The notes beneath the pieces were generated by a model, which was given only the letters and a program-made list of their open reading frames with translations, had not been told where the DNA came from and made no database searches. A program made the position numbers and the translations under genes. Of a stretch of 64,000 bases of DNA, positions 43,001 through 50,976 are shown piece after piece. How positions within the stretch are numbered: the stretch's first letter is position 1; each line of letters opens with the position of its first letter. The stretch lies in NCBI RefSeq assembly GCF_001905595.1, contig NZ_LIXI01000002.1:186001-250000 (forward strand), in the 5' to 3' direction. Source of the stretch: Streptomyces sp. CB00316. Its GTDB lineage: Bacteria > Actinomycetota > Actinomycetes > Streptomycetales > Streptomycetaceae.

Positions 43001-44259
43001 TGGGGGCCATCCCGGCGAGAGAGCGCGACCACAACGGACTGCGCGACCGACGTGTGCGGGCGGAGGAGAAGGAGGAACGCCTACGCGAGGAGCTGGCGGA
43101 CCAGGAAGCAGCCGTGATCGAGACCGGACGCGCTCTGCGCGGTGCTCTCAGCCGTCCGGAAGTCGTCATCGGGGCGGGGTTGGATCGTACGTCCCTCCCC
43201 GATCAGGTGCCGGACGACCCGGGTTCCAACGCACGCGACCGCCTGCGCGCACTGCGGGCGCTGGCGGAAGCGGTGGATCGGATTCTCGGCCGTAGCCGGG
43301 AAGAGGTGTCCGACAGCCTTCTCCTCAAACGGCACACAACGCTGCGCGATCAACTGGCGGGCGGCTTCGACGCACAGCTCGACGAACACGACGGCATCAA
43401 GGTGTGCCGCCTGCTCGACGACCACGGTTCGCACGACGTCGCGGTCGTGGGCGGGCGGATCGCCGTGGAGGCCGCCGAGGCGCGAGGACGGCTCACCGAA
43501 CGCGAGAGCGACGTGTTCCAGCGCTTCCTGACCGGCGAGCTCGGCGACCACCTCTCCGCGCAGGTCATCACGGCGGCCAATCTGGTCGCGGCCCTCAACG
43601 ACACGCTGAAGACCGTACGGACCTCGCACGGCCTCGGCGTGGAACTCCTCTGGAAACTCAACGATGACGCCGACGCCGACGTGCGGGTGGCCGTCGAACT
43701 GCTGCGCAGCCCGTCGAGCCTCCGGACGCGCGAGCAGACCGAGCAGCTCCGCGACGTGACTCAACGCCGCATCGAGGATGCCCGCCGCGCCGATCCGTCT
43801 GCCGGCTACACCGCCCACCTACGCACCGCGCTGGACTACCGCTCCTGGTTCACCTTCCACACCTTCGTGGTCGAGGACGCCGCCCCCGGGCGCAGAAGGA
43901 AGCTGACCGGCCGCACCGGCCTGAGCCAGGGAGAGCAGCGCGTGCTCTCGTACCTCGTGCTCTTCGCCGCCGCTTCCGCCCACTTCACCAGCCTCGCCGA
44001 CTCGGCCCCGCACGCGCCCCGGCTGATCCTCCTGGACGACGCCTTCGCCAAGGTCGACGAACCCACGCACGGGCGTCTTGGCCGCATCCTGGTCGATCTG
44101 GACCTCGACTTCGTTCTCACGAGCGAGCGTCTGATGGGCAATTGGGCCGAGGTGCCGTCCCTGCACATCTACGAGTGCCTGCGCGACCCTCATGTACGCG
44201 GAGTGGCCACGTTGCACTACACGTGGAACGGTCGCCACCGGCGGCCGGCGTCGGTATGA
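40012..44259 (+). CDS. jetC: Wadjet JetC, MukB-like SMC ATPase (TIGR02680)
   Basis: This protein of 1415 residues begins at ATG 40012. Walker A LLLRGKNGAGKSKALEM lies at about residue 50-65. The ABC signature GLSQGEQRVLSYL is near 1303 and Walker B PRLILLDDAFAKVDE near 1338, so both head halves are present. Between them are long heptad-like stretches rich in Ala, Glu and Arg (about 280-560 and 800-1080), the coiled-coil arms, with a middle hinge-like region around 620-780. JetC extrudes DNA loops and recognises closed circular DNA. Nothing looks broken. Confidence 0.92.
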   Translation: MTADARGLVPLPRPGHAPTASTRFRLHRAGIQNVWQYDEQEFAFGDGRLLLRGKNGAGKSKALEMLLPYLLDGDSRALDATGTGRTTLAWLMLDGFEQTNRLGYLWVEFRGTDEAGDHRCLTLGAAIRASKSAQKAVPTFFVTPLRVGEDLHLVEAGRPLAVDRLKEIVGSGNTTDRAVEHRARVARDLFGITDATRYRNLTQLLHRLRRPTVGDRVEHGGLAVLLSETLPGLDEDVVEKVARNLHDLDTVRAELGRLERTDAALRTFLSDYRRYLAGVLRSSARDVSRELDALSERRRKAGDAAQHTSVLKEREKESEEGLRTLREEEESARTELAALHDSHAYRSLRELSERRSTVEALHTTAMTAFAALRGAHEAEESAAERLDEGGEELGTRLTELATEHRELLVQAERAVLPAAHLGETVALPRTVRSSSTQTELTSPDGEPQTVRHRPVVRVDTATTEAGLRSWQGQLGSAETVVRNRQRMVQEVARLSSRADEARGVAVRADEARERLEGEAEEAADRLEVSRRKVAEESREYADEVAVWVRETRTAAGPECPPLDAVLSEVACAADSDGAFSSRTLPLGIDTHARRTAHLALEPYADALTRHRDTLAVGVGRLGEEIDRLAEERRAWERRTDPEPPAPYHRSAARDPAGGTPFYRLVDFAEHLTSADRAGLEAALEASGILDAWVSTGGALLDALSGDALLDAAPAHDPLPVAQTLASALRPVAQPESGITSEQVEHLLSAVVLAPAAGTTAASAVHFDGSWRLGALRGQHHKSAAEYVGAAVRAETRRRALAELDDRLGQTERQLAEARAELAAADSRRRALTQAERDFPRAQRLSDSWNTRASEERTAQARSTKAAEAARQAEEARALAVSTRSEADATATAHDLPTDTVALDRVRTALASLLTGVGRLRRSVNGTVARLGGSEADDRRYAWAREKRTEAEEGYRLRHRQLLTAQQDLRTREAAVGSSEEKILADEQAAKDRVASAVGAIPARERDHNGLRDRRVRAEEKEERLREELADQEAAVIETGRALRGALSRPEVVIGAGLDRTSLPDQVPDDPGSNARDRLRALRALAEAVDRILGRSREEVSDSLLLKRHTTLRDQLAGGFDAQLDEHDGIKVCRLLDDHGSHDVAVVGGRIAVEAAEARGRLTERESDVFQRFLTGELGDHLSAQVITAANLVAALNDTLKTVRTSHGLGVELLWKLNDDADADVRVAVELLRSPSSLRTREQTEQLRDVTQRRIEDARRADPSAGYTAHLRTALDYRSWFTFHTFVVEDAAPGRRRKLTGRTGLSQGEQRVLSYLVLFAAASAHFTSLADSAPHAPRLILLDDAFAKVDEPTHGRLGRILVDLDLDFVLTSERLMGNWAEVPSLHIYECLRDPHVRGVATLHYTWNGRHRRPASV

Positions 44260-45527
44260 GCGCCCTTCCGCCCGCCACGCGCGACTGGCTGGCAGGTCCC
44301 GGTCTCGTCCGGCTCTGGAGCGCGGCACGCAAGCGACTGGAGAGCAACGGGGTGCAGTCCACCGGCTCCCTCCGGCTGACAACGGTGAGTCCCCAGGAGC
44401 GGAACGACCTGTCGCTCCTGCTGGGCAAGCCCCTCACCGGTACAGCGGCGACGGTGAGGCTCGACGTGCTCGACAAACGCCTGCGGACCTCGGCCGCAGG
44501 GCTCGGGCTCAGGCAGGTCCTGGAGGAACTCGGCCCTCCGCTCGTCAACCGACGTGCGGCCCGCGAGGAGGACGCGGCGGGGCGGCAGCGTGTCTGGGCC
44601 TCGCTCGCCTCATCCCTCGACGCGTCGCCGCTGGCCGGGCTGGAGTGGGTGGCGCAGTGGTCGGATGTGCTGCGCCGCACCGGCGTCCCGAAAGGCGTGA
44701 CACCGGAAGCAGCCGTACGGACGCTTCAGCAGGCGGTCCAGGTACTCGGCGTGCTGCTCGACCCGCACCGTGCCGACGCACGGGGCCGCGGCGAGCTGGC
44801 CGCGTCGGTAACGGGCTCGGCGCACGGGCTGGACGACGGTTCCTGGCTCGCCCGCCTCGTCCAGCGCGGCATCGCCCTGGCCCACGGCACGGACCTTCCC
44901 GGCGACGCGGCCGGCCGACGGGCACTGTGGCGGCTGGTCTCGGTCACCCCGGACGAAGTCTCCAGCACCGTGCTGACGTACGGCCTCCGGCCCCTCGGCG
45001 AGGACTGGCGCGCGAGGTCACTGCGAGAGCGGGCCGATCACCATGCGGAGGCCCACCTGACGTCCCGGGACCTGCTCGACGCGCGGCTTCACCTGCCTGC
45101 CGGAACCACCGTCCACATCTGCGAGAACGCACGTGTGGTGGAGGCCGCAGCGGACGCGGGCTGTTCGCACCCCCTGGTCTGCACCTCCGGCAGCGCCGCG
45201 ACGGTGGTCCTCACCCTTCTGGACCTTCTCGCCTCCACCGACTGCCACTTCGCTTACCACGGCGACTTCGACTGGCCGGGCATCGCTCTGGCGAACCGGA
45301 TCATGCGCCGTTACGGAGCCCGGCCGTGGCGCATGGGCGCTGACGACTATGAGCACCTGGCCACTCGCAGCCAGGCCGAGGGAATCCCTCCGCTGCCGCT
45401 GGTCGGTAGGCCCGTCGGCGCGGTGTGGGACGCGGGTCTCGCCCCTGCGATGGCGGCGCTCGGGGTGGTGCTCCATGAGGAGGCGACGCTCGACCTGCTG
45501 GTGGACGATCTGTCGGGTGCCCCGTAA
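44256..45527 (+). CDS. jetD: Wadjet JetD nuclease (DUF2399/TIGR02679, TOPRIM-like)
   Basis: ATG 44256 overlaps the jetC stop, giving 423 residues. The C-terminal DUF2399 domain is TOPRIM-like: the Glu in VHICENARVVEAAAD (about 290) and the acidic pair in FAYHGDFDWPGIALANRIM (about 334), which bind metal. The N-terminal half has TIGR02679 features (LLGKPLTGTAATVRLDVLDKRL). JetD cuts plasmid DNA trapped by JetABC, giving protection against plasmids. It ends the operon; about 180 bases without a gene follow. Confidence 0.9.
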   Translation: MSALPPATRDWLAGPGLVRLWSAARKRLESNGVQSTGSLRLTTVSPQERNDLSLLLGKPLTGTAATVRLDVLDKRLRTSAAGLGLRQVLEELGPPLVNRRAAREEDAAGRQRVWASLASSLDASPLAGLEWVAQWSDVLRRTGVPKGVTPEAAVRTLQQAVQVLGVLLDPHRADARGRGELAASVTGSAHGLDDGSWLARLVQRGIALAHGTDLPGDAAGRRALWRLVSVTPDEVSSTVLTYGLRPLGEDWRARSLRERADHHAEAHLTSRDLLDARLHLPAGTTVHICENARVVEAAADAGCSHPLVCTSGSAATVVLTLLDLLASTDCHFAYHGDFDWPGIALANRIMRRYGARPWRMGADDYEHLATRSQAEGIPPLPLVGRPVGAVWDAGLAPAMAALGVVLHEEATLDLLVDDLSGAP

Positions 45528-45708
45528 GGGAGACGGAGTGCTCGAACCTGGTTCGTCCCGCTCGCGCCGCCGAGCCCCGGAAGTCAAGCCTCTCCAAGCC
45601 CCTTCGGGACGTCGGTACCACGGCATGGCGAACCCTTGACCGGGGGGAGACGTCATCGGCGCAGGCACGATCACTGACCGGCTCCCCGTAGGAGGCCGAA
45701 GAAGCCGG

Positions 45709-48348
45709 TCAGGCGGTGGCCGGTGACGTCCGGCGGTGCCAGCTCTCGGCCGCCTCGGCGGCCGGTCCGTCGCCGCCGAGGGCGACGAGTGTCATCCGCT
45801 CGGGGGCGAACAGTTCGGTGGCTGCTGTCGTCACGTCCTCGGGGCGCGTGCGGAGGATCAGGTCGGGCAGGTCCTCCAGCCATGAAGGGCCGCGCCCCGC
45901 GGACAGCGTCTCCCGGATCATGTCGGCCTTCGACGCAGGCGAGTCGAAGACCCCCAGGAGCTGCGCGGCGCAGAAGGCCGCCACCGGCGCTAGCTCCGCC
46001 CGGGTCACGGGGCGAAGGCGCAGCATGGCCAGCTCCTGATGGATCCCTGCCACCGCGGGTCCCGCCTCGTGCTCCGGGACGACGGCCCTGACGTAGGCGC
46101 GCGGGACATCGCGGCAGACGTCCCGGCCGGCGTGGATCTGCCGCGCGGGGCCCGGCACCGACAGGCCGTGCGCGGTCAGCCGCGAGGCGTGGTGCGCGCC
46201 CACGACGGCGGTGGCCAGGTAGCGCGCCGCCGAGCCCGTGTCCCCGTACGGTTCGGGCGCGGACAGCGTGAGGTGCAGCCGGTCGTCCGTTCCTCGTTGC
46301 CCCAGGGTCACGACTCCCGGGGCCGATGGGCGCACCGCCCGGGGCCCCGTTTCGGTGTGGGCGTGCGGGGCCGCCGGAAGGGCCGTACGCCATGCCGAGA
46401 GGGCGGCCCCGGCTGCCGAGGCGAACGCCTCCGGGTCGAGGTCTCCGACGGCGACGAGCCAGCCGCCCCGCACGACCACACTCCGGTGGAACTCGGCCGG
46501 GCCCGGCGGCTCGGGTACCAGGGCGGGAGCGCCGACCGCACCCTGGGCGCCCCAGGCCCGGCGCAGCGCCGTGTCCATGACCGACTCGGGGGCCCGGTGC
46601 CGTACGGGAGCGGGCGGTGCCGGCTCAGCCACGGGCACGGCGAGACCCGTCAGCGACTCCAGCCAGGCCCCGACGCGCCCCGGACGGCAGTGGCCGGTGA
46701 TGTCCAGCCACTGCCCGTCCGAGGTGAGTTGGAAGGCCTCGCCCTCCCGGTCGGCCCGGTCGGCGGCGCCGCAGCGCGTGGCCAGGAACCGGCTGAGCGC
46801 TTCCGCGCGGTCCGGCCACCACCAGCCCAGGTCACCGAGCGGGAGCCTCATACGCAGCTCGGCCAGGGGCGCGCGGCGGTCGGCCACCGCGACGACCCGG
46901 GTGCCGCACGGGAGAGACGTGTCCACGCGCGGACCGTGGAAGGGGGCCGTCCCCTTGCCGAACGGCGGTACCGGGCGGGCCGACCGCCCGGCGCCGGGCT
47001 CCGGGGTGGGGCCCTTGATGCGCTGGGCCGGCAGGGTGGTTTTGTCGGGAGGGACGGTGGCGGTGGGGATCGGATCCGCGGGGGTCGGCCAGCGGGCCGG
47101 GGGGCGGGTGCGGCAGTTGCCAGGGGTCAGCACCAGGACGCCCTTGGGGGCGGTGCTCAGTCGCACGGCCGCGGTGGCGACCGCGTCGGTGGGGACCTCG
47201 TCCAGTGCGCCGGGCAGTTCGTCGAGCAGTTCGGCCCTCCCGAAGAGGAGTTCCAGCCTGCCCCGGGCCCTGGCCCGGGTGTAGGGGTCCGCGTGCTCCC
47301 GCCCGTGCCTGGTGACCATGTGCCGGACGGCGGTCGACCGGGCCCGGTCGAGGGAAGGGTCCTCGGCCAGCCGGGCCCACCCGCCCGTCATCGACCGGAC
47401 CGCCCGGCGGGCGGAGACCCCGTCCGGTACGAGGGCGGTGACGACCATCAGGTCGGATTCGCGGGCGTCGAGCAGGCCGAAGACACCGCAGCTCGCCGAC
47501 GCCCCCCGCACCCCCTCGGCCCCGTGGCCGCTGATCATCTCGGCGAGAACGGCGTACGCGAGATGGCCCGGGAGGTCCTCGGCCGGAGCCGGCAGCCGGT
47601 AGCCGAGGGCGAGCGCCGCCGTGGGCACCCTCGGCTCGGTGCACTCCGCCCAGCGGTCGTCGGCGGGTTCGGGCTCACGTACGTCCGGGGCGGCGGCGAA
47701 GGGGCGGGCCGGGATGTCCCCGAAGTGCCGTTCGATCAGGGCGAGCAGCTCACCGGGGTCGTGGTCGCCGACGACGCTGAGGACGGCGTTGCCCGGCGCG
47801 TAGTGCGCCGCGAAGAAGTCGGCGCACTCGTCGGTCGTGGCCGTGCGCAGCCGCTCCAGGGCACCGTAACCGTCGTGCGCGTTGGCGAAGCCGTCGAAGA
47901 CCACCGACGGCAGCAGCGGCCAGGGGAAGCCGCCGTACGGCGGGGTGACAACGGCTTCGTGGATCTCCGTCGCGATGCCGTCGAGCTGTTCGGCCAGGGC
48001 CTCGGGGGTGAACAGCGGCGCGCGCATGCGGTCCGCCTCGGCGAACAGGGCCCGCTCCAGAGCTGCGGCGGGGACGACCTGGTGGTAGTCGGTGTAGTCC
48101 TGGTGCGTGGTGCCGTTGGCCTGTCCGCCGAGGGGGTGGACGTGGTCGTAGAAGCGGCCCTCCGGCAGGCTGGCGCTCCCCCGGAACATCAGGTGCTCGA
48201 AGAGATGGGCGAAACCCTCGCGGCCCGGGCGCTCGGACCGGTAGCCGACGCCGTAGTGAACGCAGACGGCGGTCCGCGGGGTGTGCGGCGTGCGTTCGAG
48301 CACCACCCGCAGACCGTTTCCGAGCGTCGCCTTGGACAGGTTGCTCAT
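45709..48348 (-). CDS. M16 family zinc peptidase, two-domain
   Basis: From ATG 48348 the protein has 879 residues. The inverted zinc motif HLFEHLMF (HxxEH) is near residue 47, with the distal Glu in ATEIHEAVV. The second half (from about 480) repeats the M16 fold without the zinc motif, as usual for fused M16 proteins. A Pro/Thr-rich linker lies at about 425-475. It is the last gene of the minus-strand lanthipeptide transcript, 13 bases after the flavoprotein fusion. It is the best candidate for leader-peptide removal. Confidence 0.88.
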   Translation of the reverse strand: MSNLSKATLGNGLRVVLERTPHTPRTAVCVHYGVGYRSERPGREGFAHLFEHLMFRGSASLPEGRFYDHVHPLGGQANGTTHQDYTDYHQVVPAAALERALFAEADRMRAPLFTPEALAEQLDGIATEIHEAVVTPPYGGFPWPLLPSVVFDGFANAHDGYGALERLRTATTDECADFFAAHYAPGNAVLSVVGDHDPGELLALIERHFGDIPARPFAAAPDVREPEPADDRWAECTEPRVPTAALALGYRLPAPAEDLPGHLAYAVLAEMISGHGAEGVRGASASCGVFGLLDARESDLMVVTALVPDGVSARRAVRSMTGGWARLAEDPSLDRARSTAVRHMVTRHGREHADPYTRARARGRLELLFGRAELLDELPGALDEVPTDAVATAAVRLSTAPKGVLVLTPGNCRTRPPARWPTPADPIPTATVPPDKTTLPAQRIKGPTPEPGAGRSARPVPPFGKGTAPFHGPRVDTSLPCGTRVVAVADRRAPLAELRMRLPLGDLGWWWPDRAEALSRFLATRCGAADRADREGEAFQLTSDGQWLDITGHCRPGRVGAWLESLTGLAVPVAEPAPPAPVRHRAPESVMDTALRRAWGAQGAVGAPALVPEPPGPAEFHRSVVVRGGWLVAVGDLDPEAFASAAGAALSAWRTALPAAPHAHTETGPRAVRPSAPGVVTLGQRGTDDRLHLTLSAPEPYGDTGSAARYLATAVVGAHHASRLTAHGLSVPGPARQIHAGRDVCRDVPRAYVRAVVPEHEAGPAVAGIHQELAMLRLRPVTRAELAPVAAFCAAQLLGVFDSPASKADMIRETLSAGRGPSWLEDLPDLILRTRPEDVTTAATELFAPERMTLVALGGDGPAAEAAESWHRRTSPATA

Positions 48349-48361
48349 GGGCCTTCTCCCG

Positions 48362-50017
48362 CTACAGGTCGACGAGGAAGCGGAGGAATCCGCTGTAGTG
48401 GTCGAAGCCATGCTCGAACCCCTCCAGGTAGGCCGCGATGTCGTGGACGTGCAGCAGGATCCGCAGGGCGGCGACCCGGTTCCACTCCGGGCCGAGATCC
48501 CGCCCGTACCCCTCCAGCAGAGCGTCGGTCAGCCGCTGCCAGGCCTGCTTGTCCCCGCCCACCTGCCACTGGAGTTCGACGAGTTCGCCGACGATCCAGC
48601 CGATGTCCACGTACCAGGGCGCCGTGCACAGGTCCTCGCCGATGATCAGGTCCTGCCCGGTGATCGGCCCGTCCCCGCCCCCGATCCCGTCCCGGTCCAC
48701 CACGAGGGAGCCGAGTCCGGCCGCGCCGTGGGACAGCACCGTGACGGGATCGGCGGCCACCTCGTCCCGCCAGGTACGCAGATGGCTCCAGCGCTCCTCG
48801 CCGAGCGCCCGGCGCACCTGGCCGAGGGCGCAGGCGGCCCGGGGCACGGGCGAACGCCCCGCCAGCCAGTCGTCGAGACGGCGCAGGGCGCGCGAGGGCC
48901 GGGGCTGTACGGGGGCCGGCGGAGGGATGTCGTGCACGGCGCGCAGCAGGTGCCCCAGCTCACGCAGCGGAGCGGCGAAGGCAGGGCGCGGGCCCTCGTT
49001 GAGGAGGCGGTGGGCCAGGGAGGTCACCCCGCACACGTCGTAGACGCGCCCGGGCCCGTCCTCCGCCCCGGGCACCAGTCGCCCGGCCGACGGCCCCGTC
49101 CCTCCGGAGTGGCCGGGCCCGGCGGCGGCCCGCTCCAGAAGGCGGGTGACGTCCTGCGCGGGCTGCTCGAAGGGGGCGGGGGCCAGCGGGCCGGGGGTGC
49201 GCCGCCAGAGCCGGCCGCCGGACGGCAGCGGGCGCGTGTCGACGGCGGTGTGCAGGAGGCCGGTGCCGAACTCGCGCACCGGGTACGCCTCGTCCGGCTC
49301 CTCCGTCGGGCCGGGTGGGCTTGCCGCCCCGGCCGCGGCTCCGTTCGCCGCCCCCTTGTCCGCGTCGTTCCCGCTCGCGAGGCGCTCGGCCAGCAGGTGC
49401 AGCACATCGGGCAGCGGCGGGGGGACCCAGGCGTCGTCCCGCCCGGTGGTCAGGCTACGGCCGGGTATCGGCGGCACCAGGACGACGTTCGGGCGGGCGG
49501 CCAGGGTTGCCCAGTGCTCCCGTACCACCGGGCTCTCCAGCCCGCCGGGCGGCAGGGCGGGGGCCACGGCGACCGGCGCCCCGGAGCAGTGGGCGGCCAG
49601 CAGGGCCGGGCTGTCGGACAGGCCCAGGGCCAGCCGTGCCAGGAAGTGCAGGGTGGCCGGGTACACGACGAACGCGTCGGCCCACTCGGCCCATTCGACG
49701 TGCCGGGCTCCCGGCGCGTCGGCCGGCCAGCCGTCCCCGTACACCTCGCCGCCCACCCGGGAGGCGACCGACTGCCGGGTGACGAACCGTTCCGCGCTGC
49801 GGGTGAGCACCACCTTGACGTCGAGCCGGGGGTGGTGCAGGCGCAGCAGGTCCAGCCAGTAGGGGGTCGACCAGGCGTAGGCGGAGCCCGTGACGACCAC
49901 GAGGAGCCGCTCGATCCCGAGGCCGGGGGTCCCGGGAGCCCCGGGCGGGAGCGGTGTGCCCCGGGGGTCGGGCGGCATGGTGGTGAAAGGCGGCCCGGTG
50001 GGCGCTGTCGCGGTCAT
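48362..50017 (-). CDS. HFCD flavoprotein decarboxylase fused to a degenerate APH-like kinase domain
   Basis: The protein has 551 residues. The N-terminal 200 are HFCD-type (LVVVTGSAYAWSTPYWLDLL; HVEWAEWADAFVVYPATLHF), with the active-site His and the PASANT-like PATLHF. Such enzymes oxidatively decarboxylate a C-terminal Cys to aminoenethiol for AviCys rings. Residues about 330-551 resemble aminoglycoside phosphotransferases (LSHGAAGLGSLVVD; YVDIGWIVGELVEL), but the catalytic HGD is HGA, so this half is probably a pseudokinase that binds peptide or helps cyclisation. Both precursor peptides end in Cys, which fits. The gene overlaps the upstream oxidoreductase gene by 4 bases. Confidence 0.82.
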   Translation of the reverse strand: MTATAPTGPPFTTMPPDPRGTPLPPGAPGTPGLGIERLLVVVTGSAYAWSTPYWLDLLRLHHPRLDVKVVLTRSAERFVTRQSVASRVGGEVYGDGWPADAPGARHVEWAEWADAFVVYPATLHFLARLALGLSDSPALLAAHCSGAPVAVAPALPPGGLESPVVREHWATLAARPNVVLVPPIPGRSLTTGRDDAWVPPPLPDVLHLLAERLASGNDADKGAANGAAAGAASPPGPTEEPDEAYPVREFGTGLLHTAVDTRPLPSGGRLWRRTPGPLAPAPFEQPAQDVTRLLERAAAGPGHSGGTGPSAGRLVPGAEDGPGRVYDVCGVTSLAHRLLNEGPRPAFAAPLRELGHLLRAVHDIPPPAPVQPRPSRALRRLDDWLAGRSPVPRAACALGQVRRALGEERWSHLRTWRDEVAADPVTVLSHGAAGLGSLVVDRDGIGGGDGPITGQDLIIGEDLCTAPWYVDIGWIVGELVELQWQVGGDKQAWQRLTDALLEGYGRDLGPEWNRVAALRILLHVHDIAAYLEGFEHGFDHYSGFLRFLVDL

Positions 50018-50976
50018 GCGCCCACCGCCTGGAGCAGGTTCTCCAGCTCACCGAGCGAGGCGCGTTCGCCGTAACGCATGTGGACTCCGGTGACGTTCAG
50101 GACGATCTCGTCGGCGCCCGCGAGGGTGTACTCCGCCAGCCGCTCCCCGAGTTCGGCCGGTCCGCCGTACAGGAAGGCGCCGCCGTCGAGGAGCGCCCGG
50201 GCATTGCCCTGGGGGTCGTCCGGCGACACCTCGATGCCGCTGCGACCGAGCATGTCGGCGTAGTGGGCGAGCATGGTGTGACCGGTGTTGCTGATCGCGG
50301 CCAGCTCCACCGCGTCCCGGCCGGGGGCGTCGAGGGCCAGCGGCACCATCACCGACACCCGCGGTACGGGTCGCCCGGCGGCCTCGGCACCCTCACGCAG
50401 CGCCGGAACCAGGACGTCGCGGACGTACGCCGCGGGGGTGAGCCAGGTGATGGCGACGTCGGCGACCTCTCCCGCCAGCCGCGCCATCCTCGGGCGCAGG
50501 ACGCCCAGCCCGATGTGGACGGGGGGCCTCGGCAGCGGCGGGAGGTCCGCATGGCAGGTGAAGTACCGGCCGGTGTGGCTGACCTCGCCGTCCTCCAGCA
50601 GCCCCCGCATGACGGTGGCGTACTCGCGTACGGCGCCGAGCTGACTGGCGTACGGCGCACCCAGCAGGCTGCTCTGGAGCGGTGCGGAACCCGGTCCGAA
50701 GCCGGCGATCACCGAATGGCCCGAGGAGAGCGCCAGGGCCCTGGCCTGCAGGGCGGCCTGGAAGGGGTGCCGCATCGGCATGAGCGTGACTCCCGTGCCG
50801 GTGGGCACCCGGAAGCCGCAGGCCGCCGCGTGGGTGAAGTCCTGGAACGGTTCGTTGAGCATCGCCTGGCCCTGCCACAGCCGGTGGGCGGCGGTCCACT
50901 GCACCAGGGCCGCGTACGGGAGCACCTGCTCGGGCCGGTGCGGCGCGAAGGGCATCAGCAGGGAGATGTCGGTCAT
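50014..50976 (-). CDS. LLM-class (F420/flavin-dependent) oxidoreductase
   Basis: The protein has 320 residues. The luciferase-like TIM-barrel pattern is present: ACGFRVPTGTGVTLMPMRHPFQAALQA, then HSVIAGFGPGSAPLQSSLLG, PPVHIGLGVLRPRMARLAGEVADVAI, and GADEIVLNVTG near the end. In lexapeptide-type loci an F420-dependent enzyme of this kind reduces dehydroalanine to D-Ala; the same job is likely here. It overlaps both neighbours by 4 bases. Confidence 0.85.
   Translation of the reverse strand: MTDISLLMPFAPHRPEQVLPYAALVQWTAAHRLWQGQAMLNEPFQDFTHAAACGFRVPTGTGVTLMPMRHPFQAALQARALALSSGHSVIAGFGPGSAPLQSSLLGAPYASQLGAVREYATVMRGLLEDGEVSHTGRYFTCHADLPPLPRPPVHIGLGVLRPRMARLAGEVADVAITWLTPAAYVRDVLVPALREGAEAAGRPVPRVSVMVPLALDAPGRDAVELAAISNTGHTMLAHYADMLGRSGIEVSPDDPQGNARALLDGGAFLYGGPAELGERLAEYTLAGADEIVLNVTGVHMRYGERASLGELENLLQAVGA

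Noticed and set aside
46039..48645. 868-codon plus-strand frame opposite the M16 peptidase gene
   Set aside because: It is a shadow frame. The minus strand carries a full peptidase with its zinc motif, while the plus-strand protein has no domain.
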